From Variovorax flavidus (GTDB lineage Bacteria > Pseudomonadota > Gammaproteobacteria > Burkholderiales > Burkholderiaceae_C), in assembly GCF_030317145.1 (NCBI RefSeq), contig NZ_JASZYE010000003.1, forward strand, positions 1-64,000: DNA of 64,000 nt. Reading direction: 5' to 3'. A model generated the notes under the pieces. The model was not told where the DNA came from and made no database searches. It saw nothing but the letters and a program-made list of their open reading frames with translations. This document shows, one piece after another, positions 40,626 to 49,349 of the stretch. A program made the translations under genes and the position numbers. Numbering within the stretch: the first letter of the stretch is position 1; every line of letters begins with the position of its first letter.

Positions 40626-42284
40626 ATGAAGCACTTGTTGAATCTGCTGGCAGCGATCGCGCTGCTGGTGTGGGGCACCCATCTCGTTCGCACAGGCGTG
40701 TTGCGCGTCTTCGGCGCGAACCTGCGCAGGATTCTCGTGCACAGCATGCGCAACCGCTTCACGGCGGCCCTGTCGGGCATCGGGGTGACGGCGCTGGTGC
40801 AGTCGAGCACGGCCACCTCGCTCATGACTTCGTCGTTCGTCGGACAGGGCCTGGTGACCCTGCCGGCGGCGCTCGCGGTCATGCGCGGGGCGGACATCGG
40901 CACCGCGCTGATGTCGGTGCTGTTCTCGGCCGATCTTTCATGGCTGTCGCCGCTGTTCATCTTCGTCGGGGTCGTGCTGTTCATCACGCGGCCGTCCAGC
41001 GCGGCCGGCCGTGTCGGGCGTGTGTTGATCGGCCTCGGGCTGATGCTTCTCGCGCTGCAGCTCGTGGTCGAGGCCACCGGCCCGTTGTTCGACAGCCCGG
41101 CGATGCGCGCGGTGCTCGGGTCGCTCAACAGCGACGTGCTGCTGGAGATCACCATCGGTGCCGGGCTCGCCATCCTGGCCTATTCCAGCCTCGCCGTCGT
41201 GCTGCTGGTCGCCGCCATGGCGAGCTCCAACGTCGTGCCGCTCGACGTGGCGCTGGGCCTGGTGCTCGGTGCCAACCTCGGTAGCGGGCTGCTCGCGGTG
41301 CTGACCACGGCGAAGTCAACCGTCGCGGTCCGGCAGGTCACCCTCGGCAATCTCGTCTTCAAGCTGCTCGGCGTGGCCATCGCGGCACCCTTCGTCGGCC
41401 TGTGGCTGCGCGAGGTCAAGCCCTACATCACGGACGCGACCCAAGTGGTCGTGCTCTACCACCTGGCTTTCAACGTGATCGTGAGCATCGGCTTCATCGG
41501 CCTCACCAATGCGGTGGCCCGGCTGGTGACGCGACTGCTGCCGGAGCCTGAAGAACCCGCGGCCACGCGGAGGCCGCAACATCTGGATCCCTCAGCGCTG
41601 TCAACGCCCACTCTGGCCATCTCGAACGCCGCGCGCGAGGCACTCCACCAGGCGGACGTGGTCGAGACGATGCTGATCGGCATGCTCAACGTGATCCGGA
41701 ACAACGACCTACGGCTAGCGCAGGAGCTGCGGAATCTCGATGACACGGTCGACGAGCTGTACTCCGCCATCAAGTACTACCTGACCAAGATCTCGCGCGA
41801 AGCGCTCGGCGAGGAAGAGAGCCGCCGCTGGACCGACATCATCAGCTTCACCATCAACATGGAGCAGATCGGCGACATCATCGAGCGGGTGATCATCGAC
41901 ATCGAGGACAAGAAGATCAAGCCGCAGCGCAACTTCTCCGAAGCCGGCACGCGCGAGATCGTGGAACTGCACGAGCGGCTGGTCGCGAACCTGCGGCTGA
42001 GCATGAGCGTGTTCCTGAACGGCAACGTGCGCGACGCGCAGAAGCTGCTGGAAGAAAAGGCGCGCTTCCGCGACCTGGAGCGGGCGTATGCCACGACCCA
42101 CCTCGGGCGACTCTCGGACCAGACCACGCTGAGCATCGAGACCAGTTCGCTGCACATCGACCTGATCAGCGAACTCAAGCGCATCAACTCGCACATCTGC
42201 TCGATCGCGTATCCGATCCTGGAATCGGCCGGAGCCCTGGCGCCCACCCGGATGCGCGAATCACGACTCAGCGCGTTGCAATAG
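40626..42284 (+). CDS. Na/Pi-cotransporter family protein with PhoU-like C-terminus
   Basis: 552 residues. The first 300 are two inverted hydrophobic repeats of the Na/Pi-II type; repeat one has the QSSTATS motif. In repeat two the corresponding site reads AYSSLAVV, so the first Gln of QSS is missing. Residues about 340-530 are helical and PhoU-like (NMEQIGDIIERVI). It is expected to move phosphate across the inner membrane, probably as an exporter like YjbB. It ends just before the second hairpin repeat. Confidence 0.86.
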   Translation: MKHLLNLLAAIALLVWGTHLVRTGVLRVFGANLRRILVHSMRNRFTAALSGIGVTALVQSSTATSLMTSSFVGQGLVTLPAALAVMRGADIGTALMSVLFSADLSWLSPLFIFVGVVLFITRPSSAAGRVGRVLIGLGLMLLALQLVVEATGPLFDSPAMRAVLGSLNSDVLLEITIGAGLAILAYSSLAVVLLVAAMASSNVVPLDVALGLVLGANLGSGLLAVLTTAKSTVAVRQVTLGNLVFKLLGVAIAAPFVGLWLREVKPYITDATQVVVLYHLAFNVIVSIGFIGLTNAVARLVTRLLPEPEEPAATRRPQHLDPSALSTPTLAISNAAREALHQADVVETMLIGMLNVIRNNDLRLAQELRNLDDTVDELYSAIKYYLTKISREALGEEESRRWTDIISFTINMEQIGDIIERVIIDIEDKKIKPQRNFSEAGTREIVELHERLVANLRLSMSVFLNGNVRDAQKLLEEKARFRDLERAYATTHLGRLSDQTTLSIETSSLHIDLISELKRINSHICSIAYPILESAGALAPTRMRESRLSALQ

Positions 42285-42288
42285 CTCG

Positions 42289-42376
42289 CCCCCAGGCTTC
42301 GCGCACTTCGTGTCGCTTCGCCTTCCCCCTGCCGGGGGCAATACCGGCGGACCGGCGGAGCCGGATCCGCGGTATT
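42289..42376. repeat. repeated two-hairpin element, copy 2
   Basis: Same arms as the copy at 14566-14624: CCCCCAGGCTTC, GGGGGCAATACC, GCGG, CCGG...CCGG and GCGGTATT. Here about 30 extra bases lie inside the first hairpin loop (GCGCACTTCGTGTCGCTTCG and more). It lies between the stops of two convergent genes. Confidence 0.65.
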
Positions 42377-42404
42377 CCTGGCATGGGGCACGGCAGGCGC
42401 GGGG

Positions 42405-43385
42405 CTACAAGGTCAGGATGGTGCAACCGGTGGTCTTGCGCGCTTCGAGGTCTCGGTGCGCCTGCTGCACGTCGGCCAGTGCATAGCGCTGGTCGATCGG
42501 GATCTTCACCGCGCCGCTCTCCACGACCGCGAACAGGTCGTCCGCCATCGCCTGTGTGCTCTCGCGGGTCGAAATGTGCGAGAACAAGGTGGGCCGGGTC
42601 ACGTAGTACGAGCCCTTGGCCAAGGTGCCGAGGTTGAAGGCGGCCACCGGTCCCGAACCATTGCCGAAGACAGCGAGCAGGCCGAAGGGCCGCAGGCTCG
42701 CCAGCGAGCCCTCGAAGGTGTCCTTGCCCACCGAGTCGTAGGCCACCTTCACGCCCTTTCCGCCGGTGATTTCCTTGACGCGTTCGGCGAAGTTCTCGGT
42801 GCTGTAGTTGATGGCGTGGGCCGCGCCATGGTCCAGCGCGATCTTGCACTTGGCATCGGTCCCCGCGGTGCCGATGAGTTGCAGCCCCAACGCCTTGGCC
42901 CATTGGCATGCGATCAGCCCCACACCACCCGCCGCGGCATGGAACAGGATGAAATCACCGGGCTGCAGGCCTTCGGCCGGCAAGGTCTTCTTCAGCAGGT
43001 ACTGCGCGGTAAGGCCCTTGAGCATCATGGCGGCGCCGGTCTCGAACGAGATCGCATCCGGCAGCTTGCAGACGCACTTGGCGGGCATCACGCGCAGCTC
43101 GCTGTATGCACCGGGGGGCTGGCTCGCATAGGCCGCGCGGTCGCCGACCTTCAGGTGCGAGACACCCTCGCCCACCGCCTCGATGACGCCGGAGGCTTCC
43201 ATGCCCAGCTGCAGTGGCATGGGAAAAGGGTACAGGCCACTGCGCTGGTAGGTATCGATGAAGTTGAGACCCACGGCCTTGTGGCGGATGCGGATCTCGC
43301 CCGGCCCCGGATCGCCGACTTCGACGTCGACGATCTTCAGTTCCTCGGGACCGCCGTGGCGGTCGATGCGGACGGCTTTGCTCAT
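42405..43385 (-). CDS. NADPH:quinone oxidoreductase (zinc-independent MDR family)
   Basis: 326 residues. The N-terminal GroES-like part starts MSKAVRIDRHGGPEELKIVDV. The Rossmann motif is HAAAGGVGLIACQWAK, the quinone-oxidoreductase form of GxGxxG, and no zinc cysteines are seen. AGGAG stands nine bases before the ATG. It likely reduces small quinones or enones with NADPH. It is divergent from the following EamA gene. Confidence 0.92.
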   Translation of the reverse strand: MSKAVRIDRHGGPEELKIVDVEVGDPGPGEIRIRHKAVGLNFIDTYQRSGLYPFPMPLQLGMEASGVIEAVGEGVSHLKVGDRAAYASQPPGAYSELRVMPAKCVCKLPDAISFETGAAMMLKGLTAQYLLKKTLPAEGLQPGDFILFHAAAGGVGLIACQWAKALGLQLIGTAGTDAKCKIALDHGAAHAINYSTENFAERVKEITGGKGVKVAYDSVGKDTFEGSLASLRPFGLLAVFGNGSGPVAAFNLGTLAKGSYYVTRPTLFSHISTRESTQAMADDLFAVVESGAVKIPIDQRYALADVQQAHRDLEARKTTGCTILTL

Positions 43386-43512
43386 GAATCGTGGCTCCTT
43401 GTGTTGAATATGCGACTCGGCTGGATCGAATCGAGGCGCCTATGCTGCCACGGACTTGAATTCATGGCCCGCTCCCCGGAATGCGGCTTGCGGCCCGGTA
43501 AAGTCCAGCCCC

Positions 43513-44412
43513 ATGCAGCAGCGACTTACTCCGGGCACCGCCCTTCTTCTCACGGTGCCTCCTCTGCTGTGGGCCGGCAATGCGGTCGTCGGCCGGGTGG
43601 TGCGCGATCTCGTCTCGCCCATGTCGCTGAACTTCATCCGATGGCTGCTGGCCTTCATGGTGCTGCTTCCCTTCGCGATGTCCGTGCTGCGCCGCGAGAG
43701 TCCGTTGTGGATGCACTGGAAGCGATTCGCCGTGCTCGGGCTTCTGGGCATCGGCTGCTACAACGCGTTCCAGTACCTGGCGCTGCAGACCTCGACGCCG
43801 ATCAACGTCACGCTGGTCGGCTCCAGCATGCCGCTGTGGATGCTGGCGACCGGGGCCTTGTTCTTCGGCGCGAAGATCACCGGGCGCGCGTTGCTCGGCG
43901 CGGCGCTCTCGATGATCGGCGTGCTGCTGGTGCTCAGCCGCGGCCAATGGGCGCAGCTGCTCGCGATGCGGCTGGTGGCCGGCGATCTCTACATGATGCT
44001 CGCCACGATCTCGTGGGCGTTCTACAGCTGGATGCTGTCGCGCACCCATGAGCCTTCCGAGGTGCGGCGCGACTGGGCGTCGCTGCTGATGGCGCAGATG
44101 GTGTTCGGGCTGGCGTGGTCCGGCGTGTTCGCCGCCGGCGAATGGGCGCTGACCGACGCGCACGTCGACTGGGGTTGGCCACTGGCCGCGGCGCTCGTCT
44201 TCATCACGCTCGGCCCGGCGCTGCTGGCCTATCGATGCTGGGGCGCTGGCGTTCAGCGGGCGGGCCCGCAGACCGCCGGATTCTTCACCAACCTCACGCC
44301 GCTATTTGCCGCATTGCTGTCGGCGGCGTTCCTCGGTGACATGCCGCAGTGGTATCACGGGGCGGCGTTCGTGTTGATCGTGGGCGGGATCTGGGTGTCC
44401 TCGCGCCCATAG
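43513..44412 (+). CDS. EamA/DMT-family exporter
   Basis: 299 residues with ten hydrophobic segments in two EamA repeats (the first with PPLLWAGNAVVGR, the second with LATISWAFYSWML). These proteins export amino acids or metabolites; no specific substrate can be named. The ATG at 43513 follows CCAGCCCC and gives the proper first helix. It ends against the GNAT gene. Confidence 0.9.
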   Translation: MQQRLTPGTALLLTVPPLLWAGNAVVGRVVRDLVSPMSLNFIRWLLAFMVLLPFAMSVLRRESPLWMHWKRFAVLGLLGIGCYNAFQYLALQTSTPINVTLVGSSMPLWMLATGALFFGAKITGRALLGAALSMIGVLLVLSRGQWAQLLAMRLVAGDLYMMLATISWAFYSWMLSRTHEPSEVRRDWASLLMAQMVFGLAWSGVFAAGEWALTDAHVDWGWPLAAALVFITLGPALLAYRCWGAGVQRAGPQTAGFFTNLTPLFAALLSAAFLGDMPQWYHGAAFVLIVGGIWVSSRP

Positions 44413-44416
44413 CGCG

Positions 44417-44908
44417 TCAGCCCGGCAGTGCCACGGCCTGCAAGGACACCAGCTTTTCGCTGGCGCCGACACGCTGGGCGCCGATCTCCCGGAAGCCGAA
44501 GCGTTCGTGAAAACGCCGCGAAGCCTCGTTGGGTGGATCGACGTCGAATTCGCAGGTCACCTGCACAGCCCCGTTGCGCGCCGCGAACGCGAACAGATCC
44601 TGGTAGAGCAACTCCCCGATGCCCCGGTTCCGGCATTCAGCGGAGACCACGACGCGGTCGATGTAGACGAAGCGCTCGCAGTTCGCCGCGAACCAGCGGT
44701 AGTTGGGGCTGTCGTAGGCCGCCCCTTCCGCGAAGGCAAGCAGGAATGCGGCGACCGCTCCGTCGCATTCCACGACGCGGTGGTACGCAGCTTCGGCATG
44801 CAGGTGCTCCAGGCGGTCCCGCGTGAGCGGGGCCAGGAAATGCACCCATGCCTCGTTGAGTTCGAGAATGCGGGGAAAGTCCGCTGGTGTCGCGTCCCGA
44901 ATCACCAT
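44417..44908 (-). CDS. GNAT-family N-acetyltransferase
   Basis: 163 residues. It starts MVIRDATPADFPRILELNEAWV. The acetyl-CoA loop is RNRGIGELLYQDL, and SRRFHERFGFREIG closes the fold. Cytosolic. Last of the five-gene minus-strand unit, 12 bases after the SDR stop. The substrate is unknown, but the context suggests an amine or amino acid. Confidence 0.87.
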   Translation of the reverse strand: MVIRDATPADFPRILELNEAWVHFLAPLTRDRLEHLHAEAAYHRVVECDGAVAAFLLAFAEGAAYDSPNYRWFAANCERFVYIDRVVVSAECRNRGIGELLYQDLFAFAARNGAVQVTCEFDVDPPNEASRRFHERFGFREIGAQRVGASEKLVSLQAVALPG

Positions 44909-44920
44909 CGGCGCATCACC

Positions 44921-45721
44921 TCAGTAGGTCCCAGGATAGGCCCCGCCGTCGGCCAGCACGTTCTGACCCGTCATGTACCCCGCCTGCACGCTGCACAGGA
45001 ACGCGCAGATCGCGCCGAACTCCGCCGACGTGCCGAAGCGGCCCGCAGGAATGCTCTTTTCGCGTGCGGCCCGGACGGTGTTGACGTCCTGGCCCGACTT
45101 CTTGGCGGCGCCGGCCATCGTGCCCTTGAGGCGGTCGGTATCGAAGGAGCCGGGCAGCAGGTTGTTGATCGTGACGCCCTTGCCGGCAATCTCCGAGCGG
45201 GCCACGCCTGCGACGAAGCCGGTCAAGCCGCTGCGTGCGCCGTTGCTCAGCCCCAGGATGCCGATCGGCGCCTTCACCGAGCTGGACGTGATGTTGACGA
45301 TGCGGCCGAATCCGCGTGCGGCCATGCCATCGACCGTGGCCTTGATCAGCTCGATCGGCGTGAGCATGTTCGCATCGACCGCCTTGATCCACGCCTCACG
45401 GTCCCATTCGCGGAAGTCGCCAGGGGGCGGTCCGCCGGCGTTGGTCACCACGATGTCGAAATCCTTGTGCAGCGCGAAGGCTGCAGCGCGACCCTCGGGG
45501 GTCGTGATGTCGGCCGCCACGTGCTTCACGAAAGGCTTGGCGCCGCTCACACCGGCCGCCTCGGCCTGCAGGGTCTTCGCCGCGGCTTCCAGCGCCTCGG
45601 CGCCGCGCGCGACGATCACCACGTTCACGCCCTCGCGCACCAGCGCTTCCGCGCAGCCGTAACCCAGGCCCTTGCTCGCGCCGCACACCAGCGCGGTCTT
45701 GCCTGCAATTCCAAAATCCAT
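44921..45721 (-). CDS. SDR-family oxidoreductase lacking the usual Tyr/Lys pair
   Basis: 266 residues. The cofactor site GASKGLG (14-20) and NAGG (94-97) are intact, and Ser146 sits in NITSSS. Counting on, the catalytic Tyr and Lys places are Ser159 and Arg163 (LSNGAR). This is a recognised atypical SDR subgroup, but catalysis must differ from the standard mechanism or be absent. The gene follows the EamA gene by 16 bases and precedes the GNAT gene. Confidence 0.86.
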   Translation of the reverse strand: MDFGIAGKTALVCGASKGLGYGCAEALVREGVNVVIVARGAEALEAAAKTLQAEAAGVSGAKPFVKHVAADITTPEGRAAAFALHKDFDIVVTNAGGPPPGDFREWDREAWIKAVDANMLTPIELIKATVDGMAARGFGRIVNITSSSVKAPIGILGLSNGARSGLTGFVAGVARSEIAGKGVTINNLLPGSFDTDRLKGTMAGAAKKSGQDVNTVRAAREKSIPAGRFGTSAEFGAICAFLCSVQAGYMTGQNVLADGGAYPGTY

Positions 45722-45737
45722 GTTCTTTCCTTCGGGC

Positions 45738-46658
45738 TCAGCGCCCCATGCGTGTGAATACGAAGATGCCGGCGATCACCAGCGCCGTCCCGGCCGCAAT
45801 CCAAGCGGTGAAGGGTTCGCCAAGGATCACCACACCCATCAGGATGGTCGAGATCGGCCCGACCATACCCGTTTGTGCCGCCATCGCGGGCCCGATGCGT
45901 TCGATCGCCATCATGACGGCAAGGACGGGAACCGCGGTGCACAGCGTGGCGTTGAGGATCGACAGCCAGATCACCTGCGGCGCCACGTCGAAGGCCGCGC
46001 TCATCGGCCGCAAAAGCATGAACTGCACGATGCACAGCAAGCAGGCCACGCTGGTCGCCAGCCCGACGAGCCGCAACGATCCCAGTCGCTTGACGAACTC
46101 GCCGCTCGCGACGAGATAGATGGCATAGCTCACAGCGCTCAGGAACACCAGCAGTGCGCCCCAGGCCGCGGAAGCACTCTGGCCCAGTTGCACTTCATGG
46201 CCGAACACGAGCAGCACGCCCGCGTAGCTGATGGTCATGCCAGCGAACTGCCAGCGGGTGATGCGCCGGCGATAGACGATCCAGCCGAACAGCAGCACCA
46301 GCGTGGGGTTGAGGTACAGGATCAGCCGCTCCAGGCTGGCCGTGATGTAGGCCAGGCCCGCGAAATCGAGAAAGCTCGACAGGTAGTAGCCCGAAAACCC
46401 CAGGCCCAAGACGCCGATCCAGTCCCGCCGCGTGAGCGCCGGCTTGCCGCGCCCGGCCCACCAGGCCATCAGCGCGAACAGCGGCAACGCAAACAGCATG
46501 CGCAGCATGATGAGCGTGACCGCGTCCACGCCGTGGCGGTAGGCCAGCTTGACGATGATCGCCTTGCCGCTGAATGCGATAGCGCCCAGCGTGGCAAGAA
46601 CGAGACCCGGCGCGAGACTCTTGTGAGCTTGTTGCTCCGACGTCGCCTGCAGTGGCAT
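45738..46658 (-). CDS. EamA/DMT-family exporter (in ggt unit)
   Basis: 306 residues, about ten transmembrane helices in two EamA halves (LATLGAIAFSGKAIIVKLAY first, ASAAWGALLVFLSAVSYAIYL second). The ATG at 46658 gives MPLQATSEQQAHKSLAP. It begins eight bases past the ggt stop, so co-transcription is likely. Together with GGT it could move a gamma-glutamyl compound or its cleavage product. This is an inference from position. Confidence 0.88.
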   Translation of the reverse strand: MPLQATSEQQAHKSLAPGLVLATLGAIAFSGKAIIVKLAYRHGVDAVTLIMLRMLFALPLFALMAWWAGRGKPALTRRDWIGVLGLGFSGYYLSSFLDFAGLAYITASLERLILYLNPTLVLLFGWIVYRRRITRWQFAGMTISYAGVLLVFGHEVQLGQSASAAWGALLVFLSAVSYAIYLVASGEFVKRLGSLRLVGLATSVACLLCIVQFMLLRPMSAAFDVAPQVIWLSILNATLCTAVPVLAVMMAIERIGPAMAAQTGMVGPISTILMGVVILGEPFTAWIAAGTALVIAGIFVFTRMGR

Positions 46659-46666
46659 CGAGCGAA

Positions 46667-48280
46667 TCAGAACCCGGCCGCGAGGCCGTCGCGGCGCGCG
46701 TCGCTCGCGGCCACATAGCCTTCGACCGCCGGATCGCCCGCGCGCCAGATGAACTGGCCCGCACCGAAGTCCTGGTAGGAGTCGTTGATGACGTCGACCT
46801 TGTGGCCGAGCGAGCTCAGGCCCTCGACCGTCTTCGGATCCATGGCCGCCTCGACGTTGATCTCCAGGCCCGAGTTGAAGCGCCAGCGCGGTGCGTCGCA
46901 CGCGGCCTGCGGGTTCTGCTTGTAGTCGAGCATGCGCACCAGCGTCTGCATGTGGCCCTGCGGTTGCATGTTGCCGCCCATCACGCCGAAGCTCATCACC
47001 GGGGCACCGTCCTTCGTGAGGAACGCCGGGATGATGGTGTGGAAGGGGCGCTTGCCGGGCGCCACCACGTTCGGGCTCTTGGCGTCGAGGCTGAAGCCGT
47101 GGCCGCGGTTCTGCAGGCTGATGCCGAAGTCAGGCTCCACGCAACCCGAGCCGAAGCCCATGTAGTTGCTCTGGATGAAGCTCACCATCATTCCGCTCTC
47201 GTCGGCCGCGGTGAGGTAGATGGTGCCGCCCTTGACCGGGTTGCCCGCCTTGAAGTCCTGCGCCTTGTTCACATCGATGAGTTTGGCACGCGATGCGAGG
47301 TACGCGCTATCGAGCATCTGCAGGGGCGTCACCTCCATCGACGATGGGTCGGACACATAGCGATAGGTATCGGCGAAGGCGAGCTTCATGGCCTCGATCT
47401 GCAGATGCTGCGAGGCGACCGAGTCGACCGGAATGGAGCCGATGTCGAAGTGCTCGAGGATGCCCAGCGCGATCAGCGCGGCAATGCCCTGCCCGTTCGG
47501 CGGGATCTCGTGCAGCGTATGGCCCCGGTAGTTCTGGGCGATCGGCTCCACCCACTCGGGCTTCCAGCTGGCGAGGTCGCGTACCTTGAGGCTGCCGCCA
47601 TTCGCGCTGGAGAACTTCTCGAGCGCCTCGGCGATCTCGCCGCTGTAGAACGCATCACCCTTGGTCGCCGCGATGGCCTTCAGCGCGCGCGCCGCGGCCT
47701 GGAAGCGGAAGAGTTCGCCGACTTCGGGCGCACGCCCCCACGGCAGGAAGCCCTGCGCAAAGCCCGGCTGCGATTGCAGGATCGGCGTGGCAGCGGCCCA
47801 CTTCTGCTGCACCACCGGGGGCATCAGGTAGCCGCGTTCTGCGATCTCGATGGCCGGGGCCATGAGGTCCGCGAAGGGCAGCTTGCCGAAGCGCTCGGAC
47901 ATCGCGACCCAGCTGCCGACGGCACCCGGCACGGTGACCGAATCGATGCCGCGCTGCGGCGGGGTCCGCGCGTCGGCGCCGTACTTGCGGCTGAAGTAGT
48001 CAGGCGTCCAGGCCTGTGGCGCAGCGCCGGAGCCATTCAGGCCGTGCAGCTTCTTGCCGTCCCACAGGATGCAGAAGGCATCGCTGCCCAGGCCATTGCT
48101 GACGGGCTCGAGGACCGTCATGGCAGCCGCCGTCGCGATCGCGGCATCGACGGCATTGCCGCCCTGGTACAGGATGCGCAGGCCCGCCTGCGCGGCCTGC
48201 GGATGCGATGTCGACACGACATTGCGCGCGAAGACCGGGATGCGAGTCGAGGTGTAGGGGTTTGCGTAGTCGAATTTCAT
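46667..48280 (-). CDS. ggt: gamma-glutamyltransferase family protein
   Basis: 537 residues, N-terminal nucleophile hydrolase made as one chain that cuts itself. The nucleophile is Thr353 in VKGGTIYLTAADESG. Other landmarks are QGGNAVDAAIA and the C-terminal SFGVMGGNMQPQGH. There is no obvious signal peptide, unlike the periplasmic E. coli enzyme, so the mature enzyme may be cytosolic and import may precede cleavage. It cleaves or transfers gamma-glutamyl groups. It starts two bases after the Bug stop. Confidence 0.9.
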   Translation of the reverse strand: MKFDYANPYTSTRIPVFARNVVSTSHPQAAQAGLRILYQGGNAVDAAIATAAAMTVLEPVSNGLGSDAFCILWDGKKLHGLNGSGAAPQAWTPDYFSRKYGADARTPPQRGIDSVTVPGAVGSWVAMSERFGKLPFADLMAPAIEIAERGYLMPPVVQQKWAAATPILQSQPGFAQGFLPWGRAPEVGELFRFQAAARALKAIAATKGDAFYSGEIAEALEKFSSANGGSLKVRDLASWKPEWVEPIAQNYRGHTLHEIPPNGQGIAALIALGILEHFDIGSIPVDSVASQHLQIEAMKLAFADTYRYVSDPSSMEVTPLQMLDSAYLASRAKLIDVNKAQDFKAGNPVKGGTIYLTAADESGMMVSFIQSNYMGFGSGCVEPDFGISLQNRGHGFSLDAKSPNVVAPGKRPFHTIIPAFLTKDGAPVMSFGVMGGNMQPQGHMQTLVRMLDYKQNPQAACDAPRWRFNSGLEINVEAAMDPKTVEGLSSLGHKVDVINDSYQDFGAGQFIWRAGDPAVEGYVAASDARRDGLAAGF

Positions 48281-48282
48281 GC

Positions 48283-49254
48283 TCAGTCCCCTGTGATTTT
48301 TCGTTCAGCGATGATCTTTTTCCACTTGGCAGCATCCTCGGCCACCATGCTCGCGAGTTGTGCCGGCGTGCTCTGGGTGGGCGAGATGCCCAGCCGCGCG
48401 AGCTTGTCGCGCACCTCGGGATCGGCCAGTGCCTGGTTGGCCGCCGTGTTGATGCGCGTGACCATCTCGGCCGCAAGGCCCTTGGGGCCATAGAGGCCGA
48501 ACCAGGTGTTCGATTCGAAGCCCGGCAGGGTGTCGGCAATCGGCGGCAGTTCGGGCGCCAGCGGGCTGCGCTTGAGCGAGGTCACGCCCAATGCGCGCAA
48601 CCGGCCGTCGCGCACATGCGGCATGCCGGTGGGCAGCGAGTCGAACAGCACGTCGACCTTGCCGCTGATCAGGTCGGGAATCGCGAGCGCCGTGCCCTTG
48701 TACGGGATGTGCGTGACGAAGATGCCGGCCTGCGACTTGAAGAGTTCCGCCGTCAGCTGGACGATCGTGCCGTTGCCGCTCGACGCGTAGTTGAGCTTGC
48801 CGGGGTTCTTCCTTGCGTAGTCGATCCATTCGCGCACCGTCTTGGCCGGCGAGCTGTTGGGCACCAGCATGATGCTGGGTGCGTCGCCGACGTGGGCGAT
48901 CGGCGTGAAGTCGTGGACCGTGTCGTAGGGCAGCTTGGGATTGATCCAGGGGCCGATCGAATGCGTGCTCGTGGTCGCCAGCAGCAGCGTGTAGCCGTCG
49001 GGCGCAGCCTTGGCCGCCATGTCGGAACCGATCGCGCCGCCGGCGCCGGGCTTGTTGTCGATGACCAGCGTCGTGCCGAGCTTCTCGCCCATCTTCTGAG
49101 ACAGCGTGCGCGCAAACAGGTCCGTGGCGCCACCGGCCGGGAAAGGAACGATGAGGCGGATCGGCTTGGTTGGATAGCCTTGCGCCAGGCTGGCGGACGT
49201 CGCGGCCAGGCAAAGGGTGGCGGCGATGGCCTGTAGGAACTGGATTCGTTTCAT
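48283..49254 (-). CDS. Bug-family tripartite tricarboxylate receptor (first in ggt unit)
   Basis: 323 residues with a signal peptide (KRIQFLQAIAATLCLAATSASLA). The ligand loop begins YPTKPIRLIVPFPAGGATD; VIDNKPGAGGAIGSD and NYASSGNGT follow. It should bind a small acid in the periplasm. It is first in the unit Bug-ggt-EamA-SDR-GNAT and divergent from a LysR gene. The membrane proteins TctB-TctA lie just beyond that LysR gene in the same orientation. Confidence 0.92.
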   Translation of the reverse strand: MKRIQFLQAIAATLCLAATSASLAQGYPTKPIRLIVPFPAGGATDLFARTLSQKMGEKLGTTLVIDNKPGAGGAIGSDMAAKAAPDGYTLLLATTSTHSIGPWINPKLPYDTVHDFTPIAHVGDAPSIMLVPNSSPAKTVREWIDYARKNPGKLNYASSGNGTIVQLTAELFKSQAGIFVTHIPYKGTALAIPDLISGKVDVLFDSLPTGMPHVRDGRLRALGVTSLKRSPLAPELPPIADTLPGFESNTWFGLYGPKGLAAEMVTRINTAANQALADPEVRDKLARLGISPTQSTPAQLASMVAEDAAKWKKIIAERKITGD

Positions 49255-49315
49255 TTGCTGGATTTTGTCCCCATGGAGAAGCTCGAATGCTATGCAGGGG
49301 CTGAGTATCAAGCCA

Positions 49316-49331
49316 GATAATTTAGCTTATC
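49316..49331. promoter_or_regulatory. LysR-type binding site candidate between Bug and lysR genes
   Basis: GATAA (49316-49320), six bases, TTATC (49327-49331) lies in the 95-base divergent gap, 19 bases before the LysR start. Short AT-rich interrupted palindromes of this kind fit the T-N11-A rule for LysR regulators. No confident promoter could be assigned. Confidence 0.5.
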
Positions 49332-49349
49332 GAACTATGAGCGATTCTT

